64,000 bases of DNA from an uncultured Christensenellaceae bacterium. GTDB taxonomy: Bacteria; Bacillota; Clostridia; Christensenellales; Borkfalkiaceae. Numbering within the stretch: position 1 is the first letter of the stretch; every line of letters starts with the position of its first letter. Positions 52,468 to 59,699 of this stretch are shown here, in pieces. The position numbers and the translations under genes are program-made. The stretch lies in NCBI GenBank assembly GCA_910588685.1, contig CAJUPX010000008.1, positions 13,289-77,288 on the forward strand, written 5' to 3'. Below the pieces are notes generated by a model. That model saw only the letters and a program-made list of their open reading frames with translations. It did not search any database and was not told the origin of the DNA.

Positions 52468-53871
52468 ATGAAAATAACGTTAATAGGCTTGGGCAATGCG
52501 GAGGGGGATATAACCCTGCGGGCTGAAAAGGCTTTGGGCGGCGCGGATAAAATAATAGCACGCACGGCTGAGTGTGAGGGCTTTAAAAGCCTTGCGGGAT
52601 ATACGGTTATCACTCTTGACGAAATCTATAAAAGCAGCCGCAATTTCGACACTCTTAATAAAAAGCTTGCCGCGGCGGTTATTAACGCAGCAAAAACTGA
52701 AAACGTTGCATACTGCGTGGACGGCTCGGTATCCGAGGATGAATCGTGTAAAATTATACTTTCAAAGCACAGGGATATTGAAATTTGCGACGGCGTTTCC
52801 AAAGCCGCGGGCGCGTATTCTGCCGCAAAGCTTAAATGCGGTCAGCCCGTCTGTCTTTCGGCGTATACCGTTGACGAGCTTAAAAGCTGCCGCGCGGCAG
52901 TTATTTACGATATTGACTGCGAATATATGGCGGGAGTCGTAAAAGAGCGGCTCTCCGATATTTTCGGCGAGGAAGAAGAGTGTGCGTTTATCCGCGGCGG
53001 AAAGGCTGAGCGCATTAAAATTTACGAGCTTGACAGGCGGAAAAATTACGACGGCACGTGTGCGGTTGCGGTTGAGGAACGGGAATTTCTCAAAAAAGAC
53101 AGGTTTGACTACGCCGACCTGGAACAGATTATAAAAACGCTGCGCGCGCCCGGCGGCTGTCCCTGGGACAGGGTGCAGACCCCGGAGAGTATCAAAGGCA
53201 ATATGATAGAGGAAGCATACGAGCTTGTTGACGCAATCGAACGCGGGGATACCGACGGGATAGAGGAGGAAACGGGCGACGTGCTGTTGCAGGCGGCGTT
53301 CCATTCGGTGTTGCAGGAGGCGCGCGGAGAGTTTAAGGGCAGCGACGCAATAACGCGCGTAGTAAAAAAACTGATATTCCGTCATTCGCATATATTCGGC
53401 GCGGACAGGGCGGGCGACGAGGGCGAGGCGCTCGGCGTTTGGGAGAAGAACAAGGTAAAGGAAAAAGGGCAGGATACGTTTTCCGACAGCGTGCTTGCCG
53501 TTCCAAACAATTTTCCTGCGTGTTTGTTCGCGCAAAAGGTGCAAAAACGCGCTGCTAAATCGGGAATGGATTTTTCGTCTTCGGTTTCGGCTGCGGAGCG
53601 GCTTGCCGAAGAAGTTACGGAGCTTTTAAACGCGCTGGTTGCGGAAGATAAAAACGCGGTTGCCGACGAGGCGGGCGACGTGCTGTTTTCCGCGGTAAAC
53701 GTTTGCCGTCTTGCGGGCGCGGATTGCGAGGAGGCTTTGCGCGCGGCTGCAAAAAAATTTATTAGCCGCTTTGTAAAGTGCGAGCAGCTTATTCTCGCCG
53801 ACGGGAAACAGATGACAGAGCTCGACGAACTCGAGCTCGACGGCTATTGGAAAAAGGCTAAACAGCAATAA
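52468..53871 (+). CDS. yabN: YabN: tetrapyrrole methylase-like plus MazG protein
   Basis: The 467-aa fusion has an N-terminal SAM-dependent tetrapyrrole-methylase fold (1-~205: MKITLIGLGNAEGDITLRAEKAL, VAYCVDGSVSEDE). MazG NTP pyrophosphohydrolase repeats follow (~220-330: APGGCPWDRVQTPESIKGN, EEAYELVDAI, EEETGDVLLQ; and ~355-460: EEVTELLNAL, DEAGDVLFSAVN). It hydrolyses NTPs; the methylase half is orphan. Typical members are ~480-490 aa. The ribosome site is weak, perhaps because the upstream element displaced the native leader. Confidence 0.95.
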   Translation: MKITLIGLGNAEGDITLRAEKALGGADKIIARTAECEGFKSLAGYTVITLDEIYKSSRNFDTLNKKLAAAVINAAKTENVAYCVDGSVSEDESCKIILSKHRDIEICDGVSKAAGAYSAAKLKCGQPVCLSAYTVDELKSCRAAVIYDIDCEYMAGVVKERLSDIFGEEEECAFIRGGKAERIKIYELDRRKNYDGTCAVAVEEREFLKKDRFDYADLEQIIKTLRAPGGCPWDRVQTPESIKGNMIEEAYELVDAIERGDTDGIEEETGDVLLQAAFHSVLQEARGEFKGSDAITRVVKKLIFRHSHIFGADRAGDEGEALGVWEKNKVKEKGQDTFSDSVLAVPNNFPACLFAQKVQKRAAKSGMDFSSSVSAAERLAEEVTELLNALVAEDKNAVADEAGDVLFSAVNVCRLAGADCEEALRAAAKKFISRFVKCEQLILADGKQMTELDELELDGYWKKAKQQ

Positions 53872-53873
53872 TT

Positions 53874-54818
53874 ATGCAGTTAAAACAAATTAGAATAGGC
53901 AACATACATACCGAAAATAATGTGTTTTTGGCTCCGCTTGCAGGGTATACAAACTGCGTTTTCAGGCAGACTTGCTTTAATCTCGGCGCGGGGCTCACGT
54001 TTACCGAAATGGTCAGCGCAAAAGGGCTTTGCTACAACAGCGAAAAAACCGAGGCGCTTTTGCGCATACCCGGGGGCTACGGCGGAATAAACGCCTGCCA
54101 GATTTTCGGGAACGACCCGTATTATATGCGCAAAGCCTGCGAAAGCGACGCGCTTGCGCCTTTTGACGTGATAGACGTAAATATGGGTTGTCCCGTTCCC
54201 AAAATATATAAAAACGGAGAGGGGAGCGCGCTGCTCGCCGATATGCCGCTCGCGGAAAAAATTATTTCCGAATGTGTAAAAAGCGGTAAAATTATTACCG
54301 TAAAATTCCGCATAGGTATTGACGGGGAGCATATTATCGCCGAAGAATTTGCAAAAATGTGCGCAGGCGCGGGCGCGTCGCTTTTGTGCGTGCACGGCAG
54401 AACGCGCGATAAAATGTACTCGGGCGAGGTCGATTTTGCGCAAATCGAAAAGGTTAAAAAAGCCGTGGATATACCGGTTATAGCAAACGGCGGGGTTTTT
54501 TGTAAAGAGGATGCCGACAGGTTAATTGAAAATACAGGCGCGGACGGCGTTGCGGTGGCGCGAGGGGCAATGTATAAGCCGTGGATTTTTGCTGAAATTA
54601 CGGGCAGGGAAACGGGCGGTAAAAAAGAAATAGTGCGGTGGCAGCTGCAAGATATGCGCAGAATTTACGGCGAACGCTTCGCCTGCGTATTTATGCGCAA
54701 AATGATTGCGTTTTATCTTAAAGGCACGCTCAATTGCACAAAGATAAAGGAACGACTGTTTTCCGCCGCAACTACCGTTGAAGTGGAAGATATTTTAAAT
54801 ACGGTTGAATTTATATAA
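53874..54818 (+). CDS. dus: tRNA-dihydrouridine synthase
   Basis: The 314-aa FMN enzyme starts 2 nt after the yabN stop. It reduces uridines in the tRNA D-loop. Motifs are VFLAPLAGYTNCVFRQ, CQIFGNDPYYM, the catalytic NMGCPVPK (C106), VKFRIGI, the CVHGRTRDKMYSGEVDF loop and IANGGVF. It fits the DusB subgroup common in Firmicutes. It ends at a strong terminator. Confidence 0.95.
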   Translation: MQLKQIRIGNIHTENNVFLAPLAGYTNCVFRQTCFNLGAGLTFTEMVSAKGLCYNSEKTEALLRIPGGYGGINACQIFGNDPYYMRKACESDALAPFDVIDVNMGCPVPKIYKNGEGSALLADMPLAEKIISECVKSGKIITVKFRIGIDGEHIIAEEFAKMCAGAGASLLCVHGRTRDKMYSGEVDFAQIEKVKKAVDIPVIANGGVFCKEDADRLIENTGADGVAVARGAMYKPWIFAEITGRETGGKKEIVRWQLQDMRRIYGERFACVFMRKMIAFYLKGTLNCTKIKERLFSAATTVEVEDILNTVEFI

Positions 54819-54822
54819 ATAT

Positions 54823-54850
54823 AATAGCGGCAGTAAGCCGCTATTTTTTG
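54823..54850 (+). terminator. Terminator of the yabN-dus transcript
   Basis: The perfect 9-bp stem aatagcggc / gccgctatt has a 5-nt loop and is followed by a run of T. Confidence 0.88.
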
Positions 54851-54902
54851 ATAATATAGTAAAAATAAGTTTAAAAATAATGTAAAAAATTTAAAAAAGT
54901 AC

Positions 54903-54931
54903 TTGACATATAATAAGTTATATTGTAATAT
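54903..54931 (+). promoter_or_regulatory. Promoter of the 130-aa gene
   Basis: TTGACA (54903-54908), a 17-bp spacer and TAATAT (54926-54931). The ATG follows 31 bp later, after a GGAG ribosome site. Confidence 0.7.
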
Positions 54932-54961
54932 ATTCTTGTAAATGAATTCGGAGAAAGATTT

Positions 54962-55354
54962 ATGGAATTAAACGATATTATCGTAGAGTTGCTCGGCAGA
55001 ATTAAAGTTCTTGAAAAGCGGGTCGCTGCGCTTGAGTCGCGTTTAGACGTTTTGGACGGGGCGGATAAGATTGTATGCGGCCGCCCTCCCTTTCCGACGG
55101 ATAAAATAAGCCGTAAATACAGACCTCTTGCCGAAAAGCTGTACGAAACGTGGGAAAAGAAGATTGAACTGAACTATGAGGATATAAACGAAATACTCGG
55201 TTTTCCTCTACCGTCAACCGCAAGCAGTTTTCCGCAGTCGTTCTGGGCGAACACCAAAACCCATTCGTATGCGTCCTGCTGGCTCGAGCTCGGTTATAAA
55301 GCGAAAGCGGGAGCGGACGGGAAGAGCGTTATTTTTGAAAAAGACTATATATAA
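54962..55354 (+). CDS. Small coiled-coil protein with ILGFPLP-type C-terminal domain
   Basis: Residues 1-~32 are a short coiled coil (IIVELLGRIKVLEKRVAALESRLDVL). Residues ~45-130 form a compact domain with YRPLAEKLYETWEKKIELNY, EDINEILGFPLPSTASSF, QSFWANTKTHSYASCWLELGY. This pattern occurs in small DUF7662-like proteins found with restriction or phage functions; I am not sure of the number. It has its own promoter and no terminator before the toxin-like locus. Confidence 0.6.
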   Translation: MELNDIIVELLGRIKVLEKRVAALESRLDVLDGADKIVCGRPPFPTDKISRKYRPLAEKLYETWEKKIELNYEDINEILGFPLPSTASSFPQSFWANTKTHSYASCWLELGYKAKAGADGKSVIFEKDYI

Positions 55355-55422
55355 TTTATAGTTTTTTGTATAACGGAGGCGGTTCCGTCCGGGTCGGCAA
55401 TAAATAAAAGGAGGCGGTAGTT

Positions 55423-55503
55423 ATGTTGATTATATACATAATTATACTTTTAATTTTGTTTGGCAAAGGCGCAAAACCTGCCGTAACTGTAAGCATAAAA
55501 TAA
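55423..55503 (+). CDS. 26-aa hydrophobic peptide, probable type I toxin
   Basis: A perfect AAAAGGAGG (55406-55414) stands 8 nt before ATG 55423. The peptide has an N-terminal hydrophobic stretch (LIIYIIILLILF) and a basic, polar tail (GKGAKPAVTVSIK). This size and layout match Ibs/TxpA/Fst-like membrane toxins. A long hairpin follows the stop at once, and a consensus promoter on the opposite strand would make an antisense RNA over the 3' end. The function is inferred from architecture; I know no exact homologue. Confidence 0.6.
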   Translation: MLIIYIIILLILFGKGAKPAVTVSIK

Positions 55504-55584
55504 CAGCCGCCGCGGTCTGCAATCCTTGCGGCGACTGTCAATAATCTAACTCAGGCTTACCTTGGCGGTTTCGCCCTCTGTTAT
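55495..55584 (-). ncRNA. Probable antisense antitoxin RNA
   Basis: A minus-strand start near 55584 is predicted from the promoter at 55619-55591. The RNA would contain a small ggcg/cgcc hairpin (~55577-55562). It would end after the imperfect 11-bp stem formed by acagccgccgc (~55503-55513) and gcggcgactgt (~55529-55539). On this strand the stem is followed by ctgttatttta. It would overlap the 3' untranslated part and the last codons of the toxin message, as in RatA/TxpA-type pairs. Ends are approximate. Confidence 0.5.
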
Positions 55585-55590
55585 ATTTTT

Positions 55591-55619
55591 ATTTTAACAT
55601 TAAAAAAATAAACTGTCAA
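55591..55619 (-). promoter_or_regulatory. Antisense promoter facing the 26-aa gene
   Basis: Read on the minus strand: TTGACA (55619-55614), a 17-bp spacer and TAAAAT (55596-55591). It points into the toxin locus and away from the dehydrogenase gene at 55653. Confidence 0.7.
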
Positions 55620-55652
55620 TAGTTTGTTGCGGCAGTAGAATATAGGATTTAT

Positions 55653-56433
55653 ATGAATGAATCTGGAAACGTAAAAAGAATAGCTGTTTTAACGGGCGCA
55701 ACGGGGGGGATTGGGTTACGCTTTTATTAAAGAACTTGTAAAACGACCGCTTGACGAAATATGGGCGCTCGGAAGAAACAAAGAACGGCTGGAAAAGCTT
55801 GTAAACGAATTCGGGGAAATTATAGTTCCCGTTTGCAAGGATTTAATCGATTTGCAAGATTTGATATCGATTGAAGTAATGCTCGCAGAGCAAAAACCGC
55901 AAGTAGAATATCTGATAAATAATGCGGGAATTGCGCAAATGAAGGCCTCGAAAGATTTTGCGGCTTGCGAAATAGAAAATACAATAAATTTAAATTGCAA
56001 GGCGCCTGCGGTTTTGATAAATTATTGTCTGCCGTATATGGAACGCGGTGGCAGGATTCTGAATATTTGCTCCGCGTCGGCGTTCCAGTTGGTGCCGTAT
56101 ATAAATTTATATGCTGCCACAAAAGTGTTCGAGCGCAGTTATTCGAGAGCGTTAAATGTTGAGCTTAAAGCTTCGGGCATAACGGTAACGGCGGTATGCC
56201 CCGGGTGGATTGACACCGATATGCTTGCCAAGGAAATCAACGGTAAAAAGGTAAAATTTCCTGGGTTGGTAAGCCCGCAAAAGGTTGCGGAAAAAGCAAT
56301 GAAGGACGCCGAAAAGGGCAGGGATACGTCGGTGTGCCCGCTTTACGTTAAATGCCAGCATTTTAACGTTAAGTTGTTGCCGCAAAAAAGTGTTATGAAA
56401 ATCTGGATGAAATATTTAAAAAAGTATTTATAA
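55653..56433 (+). pseudogene. Short-chain dehydrogenase with frameshift at a G7 tract
   Basis: ATG 55653 (AGGAT upstream) opens with MNESGNVKRIAVLTGATGG, the Rossmann TGxxxGxG motif, then stops after 26 codons. Another frame, open from 55711 to 56433, continues with GYAFIKELVKRPLDEIWALG, NNAGIA, SASAF, YAATK and CPGWIDTDM, the SDR catalytic set. The frames join if the run of seven G at 55703-55709 is six. Repaired length is ~259 aa, normal for a DltE/YqjQ-like NAD(P)-dependent oxidoreductase. It may be a real pseudogene, phase-variable, or a sequencing error. Confidence 0.8.
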
Positions 56434-56435
56434 CT

Positions 56436-56541
56436 TATGAGATTTCAGCTGCGCTTGCTCGAAATGACAGAGATTGGGCGGTCGAAATGACAGTGGGGTT
56501 CCCACACAGTGTCATTCCGAGCAACGCCGAGGGATCTCATA
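56436..56541. repeat. 106-bp imperfect palindromic repeat (gtcattccgag type)
   Basis: The tips tatgagat (56436-56443) and atctcata (56534-56541) are exact complements. Inside, ttgctcg..aaatgaca pairs with tgtcattccgagcaa. This is the style of intergenic palindromes repeated in many bacterial genomes. Its right tip supplies the stop codon (TGA on the minus strand) of the kinase-like gene. Confidence 0.7.
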
Positions 56542-57049
56542 GCTCTATATGTAAGTAGTAAGTTTTGTCGATTAAAATATAATTTAAGCTGTACTGTTTG
56601 CAATTTTGAAGATTATTTTTATTTTCGGCTATTAGCTGCTCTTTTGTAATGTCTTTGCTAACTAACCTGCGCTCAATTACGTTTTCGAATTTAACGATAT
56701 CTGCAAAATTTTTTTCTATATAATTTTCAGTCATTATAAGGCAATAATATTGAATTTCGTTGAGGTACTTTTCGTTGAAATCTTTGCGCCAATCGAAGGG
56801 GATATAACAGCCTTCTATAATTAGATTTTGCCTGTTTTCTATCGCCGTTGCAATGATTTCTTTTACTATTTGCCAAAGGTAAGTGGTGAGCTTGTTGTCA
56901 TTGCCTGCGGTTAGCGGTGTGTTGCCGCTTCTTATAAGTCCCATTTTAATGTGATCGATTGAATAGTACGGGATTTTGTATTTTTCCATTAGCTGTTGCG
57001 ATAAAGCCGTTTTGCCCGTATGCGTCGCGCCCGAAATTAAAATAATCAT
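56537..57049 (-). CDS. P-loop kinase-like protein, 170 aa
   Basis: The N-terminus IILISGATHTGKTALSQQL has Walker A (7-14). YYSIDHIKMGLIRSG and LIIEGCYIPFDWRKDF follow the pattern of 2-phosphoglycerate kinase/AAA_33-type small-molecule kinases. Lys/Asn-rich helices and a C-terminal strand (YILIDKTYYLH) close the fold. The substrate is unknown. The gene is AT-richer than its neighbours. Its last codons and stop lie in the tip of a palindromic repeat. Confidence 0.75.
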   Translation of the reverse strand: MIILISGATHTGKTALSQQLMEKYKIPYYSIDHIKMGLIRSGNTPLTAGNDNKLTTYLWQIVKEIIATAIENRQNLIIEGCYIPFDWRKDFNEKYLNEIQYYCLIMTENYIEKNFADIVKFENVIERRLVSKDITKEQLIAENKNNLQNCKQYSLNYILIDKTYYLHIEL

Positions 57050-57077
57050 AATTTAATTATATCACTGCCGTAAAGAT

Positions 57078-57109
57078 AAATCCACCCGTCAAAGGGTGGA
57101 TTTTTTATG
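57078..57109. terminator. Terminator hairpin between two minus-strand genes
   Basis: The perfect 10-bp stem aaatccaccc / gggtggattt has a 6-nt loop. The T-run is better on the plus strand, but the gene ending at 57105 on the minus strand is the likely user. Confidence 0.7.
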
Positions 57110-58412
57110 AGCTTTTATCCTGTTTGTCCTTGGATTTTTGGGATTTTTTGTTCTTACCCGAAGTACCCACGTAAACGAGATAGCCCAGCGCAATCAGCAC
57201 AAGCGCTATTACCATAACGGTAATCATAACGGTTTTTGTTAAATCGTCTTCGCTGTGGTTGGGATCGGTTATTTCATCCGGTACAACGTCGTCCGTCTTG
57301 TGTTCGGTTAAAAAAGTGCAGGGTATGTAACCCGTCCTGCTTATGCCGCTGTCGTCTTTAAACTCTATTTTATAAAAATCGCACGTAAGCTCGGGCGATT
57401 GTTCGGCGGAAAGCTTTGCAAGCGGTTTAACCTGCTCGCCCCATTCAATACGTCTAATTTTTGCTCCGTCTACAAGCGAGGGAGAGGCGTAAACAAAATC
57501 GTACGGAACGCATACCGTTGCGCTTGTAAATTCGGGCTCGGTTTCGGCTTCTCTTGTGACTGGCTCGGTATTTTTGGTAAGCGTTATATAGCATTGCGAG
57601 CCGTTTATAACAAGCGACGCGTTGCCTGTCGTGCACAAAAGCAATGCCGTTTCGCCCTCTGTTGCCGCGCTCGTTTTGCCTGTTTTAAAGTATCTGCCGC
57701 TGAAATCGTTTAAATCCACCTCGGTTTTGTATGCGCCGGCGGCAAGCATTACAAACTGTGCGCTGCCGAACGTTCTGAGCCTTGTTAAGGAATCGCCTAC
57801 GGCTATGTTTCCGGCGGATTTAAAATCGGTGTAATTAAGATTTACAACTTCGGTTTGCGTACCGTTCAAGGCGTGAATTTTATTGTCTTTAACAACGTAC
57901 GCCCTGCCGTTGTATTCTTTTAACAGCGAACAACCGTCAAGCGGTGTGGCTGTTGTGGGAAGTTCAAGCGAATATATAATTCCCTCGTATGTGTAGTAAG
58001 TGAATTTGCCGGTGGGTACGGTGTCTTCTACGGTGAAATCGTGCTCGGTTTCTGTTTTATCGGGCAGGGAATAAGTCTTTCCGCCGGCGTCGCGGCAGTA
58101 ATAAATTACTTCTCCGTCGTTTTCTGTGCAGTCCACAGCACGCACGTTGTAGCCGAAATCATACTCGAACTTTTCGTCGTTGGAAATTATAATTACCTTG
58201 TTGCCGTCCGCTATCGCGGCGGAGGCAGAGCTTACGGCGTAGTCGGTTATCTGCCCGATATTGTCGTAAACGCTTTCGGTGAAAATTTCGGGGTATTCCG
58301 TCACGTCTCCGGCGTCGGCAAACGCCTGACTTCCGGAACTTAACGCACCGACGGAAATAATTGCGGCGGACAATGCCGCAACTAAATATTTAATTTTAAA
58401 GTATTTAGTCAT
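57105..58412 (-). CDS. Secreted protein with C-terminal membrane anchor, SH3-like
   Basis: From ATG 58412 the product (435 aa) has a signal peptide (YLVAALSAAIISVGALSSG, cleavage near AFADA). A long beta-rich extracellular part has propeller-like repeats (KVIIISNDEKFEYDFGYNVRAV, NKIHALNGTQTEVVNL) and an SH3-like region near the C-terminal third (RRIEWGEQVKPLAKLS...YKIEFKDDSGISRTGYIPCTFL). One membrane helix (VMITVMVIALVLIALGYLVYV) and a Lys-rich tail follow. No clear ribosome site. The same plan is seen in the product of the gene at 58960. Function unknown. Confidence 0.7.
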   Translation of the reverse strand: MTKYFKIKYLVAALSAAIISVGALSSGSQAFADAGDVTEYPEIFTESVYDNIGQITDYAVSSASAAIADGNKVIIISNDEKFEYDFGYNVRAVDCTENDGEVIYYCRDAGGKTYSLPDKTETEHDFTVEDTVPTGKFTYYTYEGIIYSLELPTTATPLDGCSLLKEYNGRAYVVKDNKIHALNGTQTEVVNLNYTDFKSAGNIAVGDSLTRLRTFGSAQFVMLAAGAYKTEVDLNDFSGRYFKTGKTSAATEGETALLLCTTGNASLVINGSQCYITLTKNTEPVTREAETEPEFTSATVCVPYDFVYASPSLVDGAKIRRIEWGEQVKPLAKLSAEQSPELTCDFYKIEFKDDSGISRTGYIPCTFLTEHKTDDVVPDEITDPNHSEDDLTKTVMITVMVIALVLIALGYLVYVGTSGKNKKSQKSKDKQDKSS

Positions 58413-58581
58413 TTTCACAAAAAAATTATAGCACATATCAACCGTTTCGGTCAAGTGATAGAATTGACCGCATTAAAATTATAAAAAAAACTTAAAAAAT
58501 TTTTTAATTATACCGTTTTTGTCATATTTAACGGTGTAAAATAAAAATACAAACAAATGTTTTTAATTTACGGAGCGGAAT

Positions 58582-58965
58582 ATGAAATGTAAAAAAATAC
58601 TGCGGTTTTACTTCAACGCCGGGGCGTTGAACAAATCGCTCGACAACATACTGTTAAATTACGCGTGCGGCGGGGCGGAGAGGGGTGTGGAAAGCTGCGT
58701 GTGTAAGATGTTTGACGTAATAGAGGCAAAGCGGGAACTTGGCGGGCTTTGGGGATATCTCAACGGCGTTTTTGAAAAATTCGCGGCGAAAGATATAGCC
58801 GTATTAAGGTTTTACGGACTGTCACGAACCGGTGTAAGCCGTCTGCCAGAGAAATGCAGGCTGGAAATAAAAAGGCTTACAGCGCGGTTTTGCCGCAGGC
58901 TCGGGGGGCTGCAATCATACCGGGTAGCGTTAAAATTAGTGGAAACCTATTACTGTCTGTTATAA
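58582..58965 (+). CDS. Hypothetical helical protein, 127 aa
   Basis: The ATG is preceded by GGAGCGG. The protein is basic and helical, with a Cys-rich centre (ESCVCKMFDVIEAKRELGGLWGYL) and a C-terminal Arg-rich helix region (LPEKCRLEIKRLTARFCRRLGGL). The segment IAVLRFYGLSRTGVSRLPEK could be an HTH, but it is not convincing. It overlaps the convergent gene at 58960 by 6 nt. Family not recognised. Confidence 0.5.
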   Translation: MKCKKILRFYFNAGALNKSLDNILLNYACGGAERGVESCVCKMFDVIEAKRELGGLWGYLNGVFEKFAAKDIAVLRFYGLSRTGVSRLPEKCRLEIKRLTARFCRRLGGLQSYRVALKLVETYYCLL

Positions 58966-59637
58966 CGCCGACTTGTCTCGCGGGGGCTTGCGGCAGGAAA
59001 CAAACAGCACCACAACGGCGAGGGCGGCGATACCTAAAATAGCTATAACTGATATAAGCGCGGTGTCGGTTGCGGGCGGCGGCGTTTCCGAAAAGGTGGG
59101 GGAGGTGGGCAGAGTGTTTAAAGGATAGTTTTCCAGACTGCCGGAAACGTAGCCGAAGCTGTCGCCGCACAAAACATACGAGTATTTAACGCCAGCTACG
59201 GTATACGCGCCGTAATACGCCGCGGTCATCTCTAAGTCGGAAAGTCCGGGCAATACGCCTCCCGTTTCGTCCGCTGAATATCTTACGGTAACGGTAGAGT
59301 AAAGGTACGGTTTTTCCAAAGGTCTGTCGCAAGGTACAAGCTCGTCTTTTAAACAGTAGCCGGTAACGGCGCGGTAAATGCCCGAGTCCTCGGCGTAGCG
59401 CACGTACAGCCAACCGTTTTCCTCCTTTAAAATTTCCACGCAGTACGTTTCGGGAATAGCGAATATCGCAGAGGATTTATTTTTATCGGTGCAAAGATAA
59501 ACGGTTGCGCCGAGGTCAACGTAAGCGTAGCGTAAAGGCTTTACCGTATCGGCGCTTGCAGTAAGCGCAAATGCGGACGGCAGTATGCATATTAAAATCG
59601 ACAATATCGTACAGATTGCGGCTTTTATTACGTTCAT
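58960..59637 (-). CDS. Signal-peptide protein with SH3-like domains and C-terminal anchor
   Basis: The 225-aa protein has a signal peptide (IKAAICTILSILICILPSAFALTASA). Two SH3-like modules follow (LGATVYLCTDKNKSSAIFAIPETYCVEILKEENGWLYVRY...; YLYSTVTVRYSADET...GVKYSYVLCGDSFGYVSG). A Pro/Thr linker, a helix (ALISVIAILGIAALAVVVLFVSC) and a basic tail end it. The plan parallels the gene at 57105, so the two may be paralogues or partners at the cell surface. Confidence 0.72.
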   Translation of the reverse strand: MNVIKAAICTILSILICILPSAFALTASADTVKPLRYAYVDLGATVYLCTDKNKSSAIFAIPETYCVEILKEENGWLYVRYAEDSGIYRAVTGYCLKDELVPCDRPLEKPYLYSTVTVRYSADETGGVLPGLSDLEMTAAYYGAYTVAGVKYSYVLCGDSFGYVSGSLENYPLNTLPTSPTFSETPPPATDTALISVIAILGIAALAVVVLFVSCRKPPRDKSAL

Positions 59638-59699
59638 ACCCGTACATTATATATTAATTAACAGCAAAAAAAAGGAGGTTTTTAGTCGAAAAATAGCTT

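Noticed and set aside
55356..55541. 61-aa minus-strand ORF opposite the 26-aa peptide
   Set aside because: No ribosome site, and it would start inside the terminator stem of the antisense RNA.
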